From Jiella pacifica (GTDB taxonomy: Bacteria; Pseudomonadota; Alphaproteobacteria; Rhizobiales; Rhizobiaceae): a stretch of DNA of 59,444 nt. A program made the translations under genes and the position numbers. Position 1 is the first letter of the stretch; each line of letters begins with the position of its first letter. This document shows, one piece after another, positions 25,475-33,918 of the stretch. Location of the stretch: positions 1 to 59,444 of the forward strand of contig NZ_JAAAMG010000028.1 of the NCBI RefSeq assembly GCF_010500815.1, given 5' to 3'. Below the pieces are notes generated by a model. The model saw nothing but the letters and a program-made list of their open reading frames with translations. It was not told the DNA's origin and made no database searches.

Positions 25475-25870
25475 CTCTATCGTTCTGTCTTGTATCATTC
25501 TTTTCGAAGTTCAGCACCCACTCGAGGTCATGCTCTCGCAGGGCGCGTTTCCGAATTCTCCGCCAAAACCGGGCGGCGTCGGGCGCTCAAAAATCGAGTG
25601 GCGCTGGCCCGGATCCGCGTGTCGAGGTGGCCCAGCGGGTCCGCAAGTGTGAACGGGCGCCGGGTCCAACGCCGATCGGGCGGAGGCAAGCTCGTAAGCG
25701 TCTGAGATGGCAGCGGAGCGTACTATGAACCGGGGTCATAGCGTCGCGTCGAACCACACGGGCAGCGGGAAACTTTGCCTCGGGGCTCGTCGCGGTCAAG
25801 AAAGGAGCATGCTGAAGAGTGGCGGATGAGATTCACTTGGGGCATCGCAGATGCGGTCCTAGAGTAATTA

Positions 25871-25903
25871 AAGGGTCCGATAACATCGGCTTATCGGACC
25901 CTT
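25871..25903. repeat. Perfect 13-bp inverted repeat with a 7-base loop
   Basis: AAGGGTCCGATAA and TTATCGGACCCTT pair exactly around CATCGGC. It has no adjacent gene to terminate in either direction within about 350 bp, and a degenerate second copy occurs at 25441-25474, so it looks like a mobile or repeated hairpin element rather than an ordinary terminator. Confidence 0.65.
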
Positions 25904-26262
25904 GTGGATGGGTGGATAAACTGCGGGTCAGAAAAGCGAACGATAATGAGATTGCGTTCTTTTCATCCGAGCGCCGGCGGCTCTTCGCCCGATCCTGCCG
26001 GCAGCTCTGCGCCCATTGCGGATGTTCCTTCCTTCTCTCGCGCTGATCGATAGCTGACACCCGCCCGCAAATAAAAGGTTGGCATGCACACCCTCAATGT
26101 GATTGGGGGGACGAGCGTAATCCACGGCTCCGGTCAGAATTGAAAAATAGTGTTGCAAAAAGTACTGCATCCAGCGACGTTGCCGTATGCTGACGTGTCG
26201 CGTGGCGGGATCCGCGAATTAGAGGCCTAAAGCAATGGAAGGGGCCTTTTCTCTTCGGTCAT

Positions 26263-26610
26263 CTAAACCGATGTTGTCGCTGACTGCCATTCTGGGGTGA
26301 CGTCCTTCATAGACGGCGCAGGCAACTGATCGGTTATCCATCGACCCGCCGCCTCCAGATCCTCGAAAGGGTCTACGCCCAGGACGGTTCGGCCGCCGAA
26401 CAACGCTTCGAGATGCCACCTTCCGCGCAACGGCCCGTGAACCTCGTCGTCCAAGCGGACGAAGATCGCCACCAGTTGGCCTCGAACCAACGCAAGAGCT
26501 CCGCAGTGGTCGGCACCGCCTGCGTTGACGGCGATCCGAGATTCAGTGGTGCGTTGTTGCAGCCTCTCTCGAGCTGCGCACGGCAACGGTTCACAAAATC
26601 CCATATCCAT
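26263..26610 (-). CDS. Hypothetical protein, 115 aa
   Basis: It is a soluble, mixed alpha/beta protein (LVAIFVRLDDEVHGPLRGRW, TVLGVDPFEDLEAAGRWI) without a recognised family. The ATG at 26610 has AAGGGG about eight bases upstream. It starts 13 bases after the response-regulator stop, so the two probably form an operon. Confidence 0.5.
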   Translation of the reverse strand: MDMGFCEPLPCAARERLQQRTTESRIAVNAGGADHCGALALVRGQLVAIFVRLDDEVHGPLRGRWHLEALFGGRTVLGVDPFEDLEAAGRWITDQLPAPSMKDVTPEWQSATTSV

Positions 26611-26623
26611 GCACCGGCGCCCC

Positions 26624-27049
26624 TTACGCAGATCTGAGGTTCAACGCATCGATAGCCGTGGCCTTGGCAATGCCAAGTGCCAAACTACCGATGTCGAAAG
26701 GCTTGGCGATTCGCGCGACGTCGTGAAACATCCGGGCCTCATTGTTCAGGCTCCCGGACACGAACAAGACGGGAACCCACCGCTCGAAGCGAATCCGCCT
26801 GATCGCCGTGACGCCGTCACCTCGCGCAAGCTGAATATCGGATGTGATGAGGTCCGGCTGGTGCAACGTCGCCAGCTCGACGGCCCTATCCTCTGTGGAC
26901 GCGGTGCCACAGACCCTGAATCCTAGATCCTCCAGGTAGTCGATGAGGAGCATCCCGATCAAAGGATCGTCTTCGATCACCAAGACCGAGTGGCGCGAAG
27001 CCACTCCCGAGATCGATGTGCGAAGATGTTTTGCAAGAGCTTGCGCCAT
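26624..27049 (-). CDS. Stand-alone response-regulator receiver protein, 141 aa
   Basis: A single CheY-like receiver domain covers about residues 20-130. The acidic pair is in VLVIEDDPLIG, the phosphoacceptor Asp in LITSDIQLARGDG, the switch Ser in LFVSGS and the conserved Lys in IAKPFD. There is no output domain, so it acts through protein contacts or as a phosphate sink. It diverges from the truncated PAS sensor at 27407, a possible former partner. Confidence 0.85.
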   Translation of the reverse strand: MAQALAKHLRTSISGVASRHSVLVIEDDPLIGMLLIDYLEDLGFRVCGTASTEDRAVELATLHQPDLITSDIQLARGDGVTAIRRIRFERWVPVLFVSGSLNNEARMFHDVARIAKPFDIGSLALGIAKATAIDALNLRSA

Positions 27050-27406
27050 CCGGTCCCATCTCTCCGTGCCTGGTTCCAGCCAAACCTGGAGTTTCAGTCT
27101 AACACTTGGAAGAGATGGACGAAATTGCGGATAGTGCGTACGTACAACTACCTATTGGCGGTTCCCAGATGATCAAACGCACGGGTATTTGAAGTTAGCA
27201 AGGGCGTGCTCCGAACGCCAAGTCCTCGTTTCCTCTGGTTGAAACAGGCCTAGCCGGCAGCTCCTCCGCTCCCACGTCTCTTTATGGACGCCGGTTTGCC
27301 GGCGGGAGGACAAGGGCAAATGGTTGCTCAAGGTTTGGCGAAGGGGTTTTCAGAGGCGCCCCCCCCACTCATCGAAGCGCGTTTCGCTTGCGGGGGCGGT
27401 TCAACC

Positions 27407-29011
27407 GTGAGTCTTGCCGTTCGAATGTCGATCGCCATGGTGTTACTGGTGATGTTGACCGCTGCGGCCGTCGGCACATTGATCTATCAGCGCGCAGTCG
27501 CAGGGTCTTTGCCACTCGCCATGGCGAACCTTCGTTCGCACGCTGGGCTTCTCGCTGCGGATCTGTCCGATTACGTCGCCTCGGCGCGTGCCGACGTTCT
27601 CGTCCTTCGCAACATGCCCGGAACGGAAAGCGCCGCGCGATTGGCAGCCGGCTTGCCGATACGTCCCGACACCCGCCCCTTGCCGCAGTTGCAGGATCAG
27701 CTCGCTGCCGAGTTCGATGCCATGCTGCGCGCAAAGCCGTACTATCTGCAGCTTCGTCTCGTCGGCGCCGACACGGAGGGACGCGAGATCCTGCGGACGG
27801 ATCGATCCGGCCCAAACGGATCGATCCGCAGAGTTCGCGGCCCGGATCTGCAGGCAAAAGGCGACCGACCTTATGTTTCGGAGAGCGCCCGGCTTCTGTC
27901 CTGCGAAATCTACGTGTCGCCCCTCAACTACAACAGGGAATACGGCGAACTGGAGATCCCGCGCGTGCCGAGCGTTCGCGTCGCCACGCCCGTCTATGGA
28001 GAGACATCGCAGGCTCTCGGCATTGTCGTCATTAATCTCGACATGCGCCCGATTCTGAAGACGCTTCCGGTAAACAGCCTTGCCGGCGGAACCCTCCTGC
28101 TGGTCGACGAGGTGGTCAACTATCTGATCAATCCGGAGGATCCGGAAAGCCAGTTCGCGTTCGAGAGCGGCGCCCCCGTGCGCGTCCAGGATCGCTGGCC
28201 CTCCCTCGGGGAGATGACCGCAACCGATGAAGCGGCCGTTCGCCAGATCGAGGCTCCCGATGGAAGGCGCTACGGCGCTGCAGCCTGGCCGGTCGAACTC
28301 GGCGGCTTTCGGCGGGTGACGATGCTGGAAGTCGTGCCCATTGAGGTCCTTCTGGCGGAAACGCGAGGCATTGCCGGGTCCAGTCTGTTGGTGGGAGGTC
28401 TTGCCGCGCTCCTCGCGGCTGCCCTGGCCGTCGCCATCAGCGTGTCTTTCGCTAGACCCATCCGGGCAATGACGAAGGCTGTGGGCTCGGCCACGTCCGC
28501 GAAAGTCGGTCGGCTTCCCGTCGACGCGCCCGGAGAAGTCGGGGCGCTGGCGCGGGCGCTTGTTCGCTTCATGGAACGCGAGGCGCTTCTCGGAGCCATC
28601 GTCGGATCCTCCGTCGATGCGATCCTGACGAAGACCCTCGATGGAACCATCACATCTTGGAATCCCGCCGCGGAGCAATTGTACGGCTACGGCGCCGAGG
28701 AGGCCGTCGGCAGGAAGCTGGATTTCATTATCCCGCGGGACCGGCTCCACGAATTTGAAGACATCATGTCTCGCCTGAAAAAGGGCGAGCAGATTAGAAC
28801 GTTCCGCACGACTCGTCTGCACAAGTCGGGAAGGATCCTCGACGTGTCGCTGTCGATTTCGCCCGTCAGAAACCCTCTCGGGGATTGCGTTGTCCTGGAG
28901 CGCAAGAGCCCTTACGGCCTTTGCAGCGACACCATGTCGGAAAGGTCGCACATGTTCGTGACTATCTCCACAGCACCCGCGGCGAGCAACGCCGCCGCAT
29001 GGCCTGAATAG
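27407..29011 (+). pseudogene. Membrane PAS sensor truncated before its output domain
   Basis: After a start near GTG 27407 (ATG 27425 is an alternative) there is a membrane helix (IAMVLLVMLTAAAVGTLIY), a ~270-residue periplasmic Cache-like region, a second helix (SLLVGGLAALLAAALAVAIS), a HAMP-like segment (FARPIRAMTKAVGSA) and a PAS domain (VDAILTKTLDGTITSWNPAA). The PAS ends at about 28895 (LSISPVRNPLGDCVV), where relatives continue into a kinase or cyclase domain. The last ~40 codons only read antisense through the HAD gene. The likely cause is a recombination junction. Confidence 0.7.
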
Positions 29012-29565
29012 CTGTGGAGGCCGCCGGTGAAGCCGATCACTCTCATGCCCGCGGCAAGCCCAGCATGTACTCCGGCGACGCTATCTTCGACGACAAGGCA
29101 CCGCTCGGCCGGAACTCCGCACTCGCGGGCGGCATGGAGAAACACGTCGGGCGCTGGTTTGCCGTGCGCCACCTGGCTGGCCGAGAACACCGCCGGATCG
29201 AAAATCTCCAGCAGACCGCAGCGGGCGAGCGCCTTGCGCAGCTTGGGCAGGGCCGAGGAGGAGGCGACCGCCTTTCGCCCGGGGATCAGCGCCAGCGCTT
29301 CGGCGACCCCGGCGACGGGCTGCAGATCGGTCTCGATCCGTTCGAGCAGAAGCGCATCGGCCTTCTCCAGCAGCCCGTCCGGCCAGGGCACGCCGCGCTC
29401 TTCGGCGATGGCGGCCCAGATCTCCGCCTTCGGCCGGCCGATATAGCCACGGATCAGCGCGGCGGCGGTGATCGGATAGCCCGCCGCGCTCATCAGTTCG
29501 GCATCGATGTCGTTCGACAGGATCTCGCTGTCGACCAGCACGCCGTCGCAGTCGAAGATGATCAT
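28912..29565 (-). CDS. HAD-superfamily sugar-phosphatase/beta-phosphoglucomutase-like hydrolase, 217 aa
   Basis: HAD motif I is FDCDGVLVDSE (nucleophile Asp). Motif II is in VASSSALPKLRKAL, the conserved Lys in HGKPAPD and motif IV in LVVEDSVAGVHAG. A helical cap is inserted after motif I. It is the last gene of the operon starting near 36489 and overlaps the ALDH stop by four bases. It probably dephosphorylates a pathway sugar phosphate or clears a dead-end product. Confidence 0.85.
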   Translation of the reverse strand: MIIFDCDGVLVDSEILSNDIDAELMSAAGYPITAAALIRGYIGRPKAEIWAAIAEERGVPWPDGLLEKADALLLERIETDLQPVAGVAEALALIPGRKAVASSSALPKLRKALARCGLLEIFDPAVFSASQVAHGKPAPDVFLHAARECGVPAERCLVVEDSVAGVHAGLAAGMRVIGFTGGLHSYSGHAAALLAAGAVEIVTNMCDLSDMVSLQRP

Positions 29566-31922
29566 TCGCCGTATGGGACCCAGATGTTCTTCACCTGGGT
29601 GGCTCGGCTGAGGAAGCTCCGCCCCTGACCCTCGGACGAGGTCCAGTCGCGCGCCGCCCCGTCTTCGGTCCAGGTCTGCTTGAGATTGCCCGAGGAAGCC
29701 TCCTCGACCATGCGGCCGCCGGCGGCCGTGCCGAAGTACCAGACGGCATCGACGTCGTCATGCTCGGCCAGCGTCCTGGCGAGGACGTCCCGCTCGCCGG
29801 TGACGATGTTGACGACGCCGCCCGGCACGTCCGAGGTGTCGAGCACCTGATAGAGATCGGTCGCGGCCAGCGGATGGGTCTGCGAGGGCACCGCGACGAC
29901 GCGGTTGCCCATGGCGATCGCCGGCAGGACCAGCGAGACGAAGCCGAGCAGCGGCAGGGCCGTCGGGCAGGCGATGCCGAGGACTCCCAGGGGCTCGTGC
30001 ATTGCCAGCGTCACATGGGCGCTCTTGGTCTGGTGGACGGCACCGTCGAACTTGTCGGCCTGGGCGGCATACCAGAAGATCCGCCGGATCGCCGTCGCCA
30101 CCTCGGCTTTCGCGGCATCGCCGCCCTGGCCGAAGCTCTTCAGCCGGTCCTCGAACTCGGCGGCGCGGGCCGAAAGGTTCTCGGCGAGATAATACAGCAC
30201 CTGTGCCCGGTTGTGCCCGGTCTGGGCGCCCCAGCCGCCGGCCTTGTGGGCGGCCTCGACGGCATTGCGGACGTCCTTGCGGTTGCCGAGGCCGGCGAGA
30301 CCGACCGCCCCCTTGGCGCCGGAAACGCCATAGGAATAGCCGCTGTCCGGTCGCGCCTGCTTGCCGCCGACATAGAGCTTGGCTGTGCGATCGATGGCAC
30401 TTGCCGCCATCTCGGCGACCGGCGTCGCCGACAGCGTGCCGGGCTTCTCTTCCGGCCGCTTCGCCTTCGGAGCGGGATGGGCGAGATAGGCTCCCATGCC
30501 CTCGCGCCCGCCCTCGCGGCCGAAGCCGCTCTCACGGTAGCCGCCGAAGCCGGCGCCGGCATCGAAGAGATTGGCGCAGTTGATCCAGACGACGCCGGCC
30601 TTGACCTTGGCGGCGACGTCGATGGCGAGGTTGATGTTTTCCGACCAGATGGAGGCGGCGAGGCCGTAGCGGGTGTTGTTGGCGAGCGCCACGCCGTCCT
30701 CCGGCGTGCGGAAGGACGTCAGCGTCACCACCGGGCCGAAGATCTCCTCCGAGGAGAGGATCGAGGCGGGCTCGACCTCGGTTGCCAGCGTCGGCGGATA
30801 GAAGCAGCCGGCGGGCGCCTCGCCCTGATGGATGGTCACGCCTTCCGCCCGGCCCTGCTCGACGAGGGAGCGAATGCGCTCGAGCTGCACGGGATGGACG
30901 ATCGCGCCGACGTCGGTCGATTTCTCCAGCGGGTCGCCGATGACGAGGGTCTGCATGCGGCGACGCAGCAGCTCCTCGAAGCGCTTGGCCGCGGCTTCCG
31001 CGACGAGGATGCGCGAGCCGGCGCAGCAGACCTGGCCCTGGTTGAACCAGATCGAATCGACGACCCCTTCCACCGCCGCGTCGAGATCGGCGTCGGCAAA
31101 GACGATGAAGGGCGACTTGCCGCCGAGCTCCAGCGTCAGCCCCTTGCCTGTGCCGGCCGTCTGGCGGCGGATGAGGCGGCCGACCTCGGTCGAGCCGGTA
31201 AAGGCGACCTTGTCGATGCCGGGATGGCCGGTGATCGCAGCGCCGGTCTCGCCGTCGCCGGTGACGATGTTGAAGACGCCTTTCGGCAGGCCGATTTCAC
31301 GGACGATCTCGGCAAGCGCAAGGGCTGTGAGCGGGGTATATTCGGCTGGCTTCAGCACCACCGTATTGCCGGCGGCGAGTGCCGGAGCGACCTTCCAGGC
31401 CAGCATCAAGAGCGGGAAGTTCCACGGGATCACCTGGCCGCAAACGCCGTGCGCCCGCGCGCCGGGAAACTCGTCGGCGAGGATCTCGGCCCAGCCGGCG
31501 TGATGGTAGAAATGGCGGACCACCAGCGGCACGTCGATGTCGCGGCTCTCGCGGATCGGCTTGCCGTTGTCGATGGTCTCCAGCACCGCCAGGAAACGGG
31601 CATGCTGCTGGATGTGGCGGGCAAGCGCGTAGAGGTACTTCGCCCGCTCATGGCCGGGAAGCGCCGCCCAGTCCTTTTGCGCGGAACGCGCGGCCTTGAC
31701 CGCCGCATCGACGTCGGCGGCGGTTCCCTGGCTGACCTTGGCGATCACCTCCTCAGTCGCCGGGTTCATGACGTCGAAGGTCTCGCCGGGCGCGGTGAAG
31801 GCGCCGTCGATGAAGTGTCCGAAACCGGCCTCATGCTTCTTCAGCCAGTCGCGGACGACGCCGCTGTCTTCCGGGGCGGGACCGTAGCTCATCGTCTGCA
31901 TGATGTCCGTGATCGTATCCAT
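29562..31922 (-). CDS. Double-length aldehyde dehydrogenase, ALDH16-like, 786 aa
   Basis: Residues 1-~500 are a full ALDH: IPWNFPL, LELGGKSP with the general-base Glu, GQVCCAGSRI with the catalytic Cys, and EEIFGPVV. The remaining ~280 residues repeat ALDH elements (LGVLGIACPTALPLLGFVSL, GGVVNIVTGERDVLAR) but contain no catalytic Cys, the signature of the ALDH16 class. It probably oxidises the acetaldehyde or other aldehyde released by the neighbouring DeoC aldolase. The start ATG follows GAGGGAAG. Confidence 0.88.
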   Translation of the reverse strand: MDTITDIMQTMSYGPAPEDSGVVRDWLKKHEAGFGHFIDGAFTAPGETFDVMNPATEEVIAKVSQGTAADVDAAVKAARSAQKDWAALPGHERAKYLYALARHIQQHARFLAVLETIDNGKPIRESRDIDVPLVVRHFYHHAGWAEILADEFPGARAHGVCGQVIPWNFPLLMLAWKVAPALAAGNTVVLKPAEYTPLTALALAEIVREIGLPKGVFNIVTGDGETGAAITGHPGIDKVAFTGSTEVGRLIRRQTAGTGKGLTLELGGKSPFIVFADADLDAAVEGVVDSIWFNQGQVCCAGSRILVAEAAAKRFEELLRRRMQTLVIGDPLEKSTDVGAIVHPVQLERIRSLVEQGRAEGVTIHQGEAPAGCFYPPTLATEVEPASILSSEEIFGPVVTLTSFRTPEDGVALANNTRYGLAASIWSENINLAIDVAAKVKAGVVWINCANLFDAGAGFGGYRESGFGREGGREGMGAYLAHPAPKAKRPEEKPGTLSATPVAEMAASAIDRTAKLYVGGKQARPDSGYSYGVSGAKGAVGLAGLGNRKDVRNAVEAAHKAGGWGAQTGHNRAQVLYYLAENLSARAAEFEDRLKSFGQGGDAAKAEVATAIRRIFWYAAQADKFDGAVHQTKSAHVTLAMHEPLGVLGIACPTALPLLGFVSLVLPAIAMGNRVVAVPSQTHPLAATDLYQVLDTSDVPGGVVNIVTGERDVLARTLAEHDDVDAVWYFGTAAGGRMVEEASSGNLKQTWTEDGAARDWTSSEGQGRSFLSRATQVKNIWVPYGE

Positions 31923-31934
31923 GTCCGTCTTCCC

Positions 31935-32945
31935 TCAGGCCAGCGCGTGCCGCGACGAGGCGGCGTAGCGACCGGTGACGTTGTGTTCCAGCTGGCGTTC
32001 GATGTCGCCGAGCATCGAGGAGGCGCCGAGCCTGAAGAGGGTCGGCTCAAGCCAGTCGCGGCCGAGTTCCTCCTTCATCAGGAACTGCCAGTTCAGGGCA
32101 TCCTTGGCCGAGCGCATGCCGCCGGCGGGCTTGAAGCCGACGCTGTGGCCGGTGGCGTCGAGATAGTCGCGCAGGGCGCGGACCATGACGAGGCTGACGG
32201 GGATCGTCGCGTTGACGCCTTCCTTGCCGGTCGAGGTCTTGATGAAGTCCGCGCCGGCCTGCATTGCGATCATCGAGGCGGAATAGACGTTGCGCAGCGT
32301 CTGCAGATCGCCGGTTGCCAGGATCGCCTTCAGATGCGCCTCGCCGCAGGCCTCGCGCATCGCCGATACCTCGTCGTAAAGCGCCGACCAGTTGCCGTTG
32401 AGGACGTGCTCGCGGGTGATGACGATGTCGATCTCGGCGGCGCCTTCGGCGACGGCGTAGCGGATCTCTTCGAGCCGCAGCTTCAGCGGCATCAGGCCGG
32501 CGGGAAAGCCGGTGGCGACGGAGGCGACGGGAATGTCGGTGCCGCGTAGCGCCTTGACGGCATGGGGCACCATCGTCGGATAGACGCAGACGGCGCCGGT
32601 GGTCAGCGTCATGCCCGAGATGCCGAGGCCGTCCATGATGTGGGCGGCGAGCGGACGGCGGGCCTTGGCGCAGAGCCGGCGGACGCGCTCGGCGGTGTCG
32701 TCGCCGGCAAGCGTCGTCAGGTCGATGCAGCGGATGGCATTCAGCAGCCAGGCCGCCTGCCACTGCTTCTTGACCGAACGCCGCGCACCGAGCGAGGCGG
32801 CGCGCCGCTCGGCGGCGCTGCGGTTCACCGCGTGGCCTTCGAACATCTCCGGCGAAAGCTTCATGCCGGGATTGCGGGCGTGGTTCGAGGCGGCATGGGC
32901 GGTCGCTTCCGGTACCGTCACCGCGCGGAGGGATTCAACGGTCAT
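31935..32945 (-). CDS. deoC: Deoxyribose-phosphate aldolase, 336 aa
   Basis: The class I aldolase hallmarks of DeoC are present: CIDLTTLAGDDTAERV near the substrate site, the catalytic region EIDIVITREHVLNGNW, LKAILATGDLQT and the Schiff-base lysine in ADFIKTSTGKEG, then VGFKPAGGMRS. It is longer than E. coli DeoC (about 260) because of ~70 extra N-terminal residues, as in the larger DeoC group. The start MTVES overlaps the regulator stop by 11 bases; ATG 32963 is an alternative. The expected products are acetaldehyde and a triose phosphate. Confidence 0.9.
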   Translation of the reverse strand: MTVESLRAVTVPEATAHAASNHARNPGMKLSPEMFEGHAVNRSAAERRAASLGARRSVKKQWQAAWLLNAIRCIDLTTLAGDDTAERVRRLCAKARRPLAAHIMDGLGISGMTLTTGAVCVYPTMVPHAVKALRGTDIPVASVATGFPAGLMPLKLRLEEIRYAVAEGAAEIDIVITREHVLNGNWSALYDEVSAMREACGEAHLKAILATGDLQTLRNVYSASMIAMQAGADFIKTSTGKEGVNATIPVSLVMVRALRDYLDATGHSVGFKPAGGMRSAKDALNWQFLMKEELGRDWLEPTLFRLGASSMLGDIERQLEHNVTGRYAASSRHALA

Positions 32946-33918
32946 GGGCGTGCTCCATTGCATAGGTTGCGGTTGCCTCGTCGGTGACGAGGATGTTGAC
33001 GAGGCCGGCCTTGAGGGCGCCGAGCGTCACTTCGTGCTTGTCCTGGCCGGCGGCGATGCCGATCACCCGGTCGCGCTGGCGGAGATCTGCGACCGACAGG
33101 CCGATGGTGCGGGCGTCGAGTTCCGGATCGACGATCTCGCCCCGCCGGTTGATGAAGTGGCCGAGGACGTCGCCGACGGCACCGGCCCTGAGCAGGCCGG
33201 CCATTTCCGATTTCTGGATGTTGCCGGACCGCATGAGCACCGAATGCTCGCCGGCAACGCCGAGGGAGAAGGCGAGGACCTGCGCCGAGCGGGCGAGCTT
33301 CAGGACGTCTGCGACGATCCGGTCCTTCTCCAGCACCTCGCGGGTCAGCTTCTCGCCGACGATGGCCGGGACGGGCAGCGGGACCATCCGCCCCTTGCCC
33401 TTGCGGGCAAAGGTCTCGGCGACGTCGTTGTGGTGGGCGATGCCGGGAACCGGGGCGACGGTGCCGTTGATCTGGACGACGGCGACGCCGTCGGCCCAAT
33501 CCGGCGGCAACCAGTGGGCGACGGCGCCCATCGTTCGGCCCCATGAGACGCCGATCACCTGCGGGCGCGGCTTGATCTGCGCCAGATACTGGCCCGCCGC
33601 CTGGGCGACGCCGTCGACGCCTTGGTCGATCGGACCGGGCACCACCACGGCGTCGCGCAGGCCGAAGGTCTCGGCAAGGCCCGTCTCGAGGTCGGGATGG
33701 CGCAGCGTGCGCGGGACGATCTCGATGCGGACCACGCCGAGGTCGCGCGCCTCCTGCAGGAGGCGGCTGACCTGCCAGCGGTTGAGCCCGGTCTCGGCGG
33801 CGATCTCCGTCAGGGTCTTGTCCTGCTGGTAGGTCATGCGCGCGATCTGCACCATCAGGTGCTCGCGGCTCTCGTCCGAGGGAAGGCGACTGGTGCTTCG
33901 CTCGATGTCCTCTTTCAT
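32935..33918 (-). CDS. SorC/DeoR-type sugar-binding transcriptional regulator, 327 aa
   Basis: Residues 20-65 form an HTH (QQDKTLTEIAAETGLNRWQV), and the rest is the SorC sugar-phosphate-binding domain (GVSWGRTMGAVAHWLP, INGTVAPVPGIAHHNDVAET, VTDEATATYAMEH at the end). It overlaps the FGGY-kinase gene upstream (ATGA) and the deoC start. SorC proteins include B. subtilis DeoR and E. coli LsrR. The three GATGTGA-N7-TCAC sites before the operon are its most likely targets, as inference. Confidence 0.9.
   Translation of the reverse strand: MKEDIERSTSRLPSDESREHLMVQIARMTYQQDKTLTEIAAETGLNRWQVSRLLQEARDLGVVRIEIVPRTLRHPDLETGLAETFGLRDAVVVPGPIDQGVDGVAQAAGQYLAQIKPRPQVIGVSWGRTMGAVAHWLPPDWADGVAVVQINGTVAPVPGIAHHNDVAETFARKGKGRMVPLPVPAIVGEKLTREVLEKDRIVADVLKLARSAQVLAFSLGVAGEHSVLMRSGNIQKSEMAGLLRAGAVGDVLGHFINRRGEIVDPELDARTIGLSVADLRQRDRVIGIAAGQDKHEVTLGALKAGLVNILVTDEATATYAMEHAHDR

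Larger units (their letters stand above)
25416..26262. other. Gene-poor stretch with a hairpin repeat
   Basis: About 850 bases contain only short frames with no RBS or recognisable protein. They carry a perfect 13-bp inverted repeat (25871-25903) and a diverged copy of it (25441-25474), listed separately. A decayed mobile element or an untranslated RNA region is possible; nothing firmer is seen. Confidence 0.5.

Noticed and set aside
29760-32549. A 929-codon open frame on the plus strand opposite the ALDH and deoC genes
   Set aside because: It is an antisense shadow produced by high-GC third-position bias. It has no RBS, no recognisable domain, and lies opposite clearly real genes.
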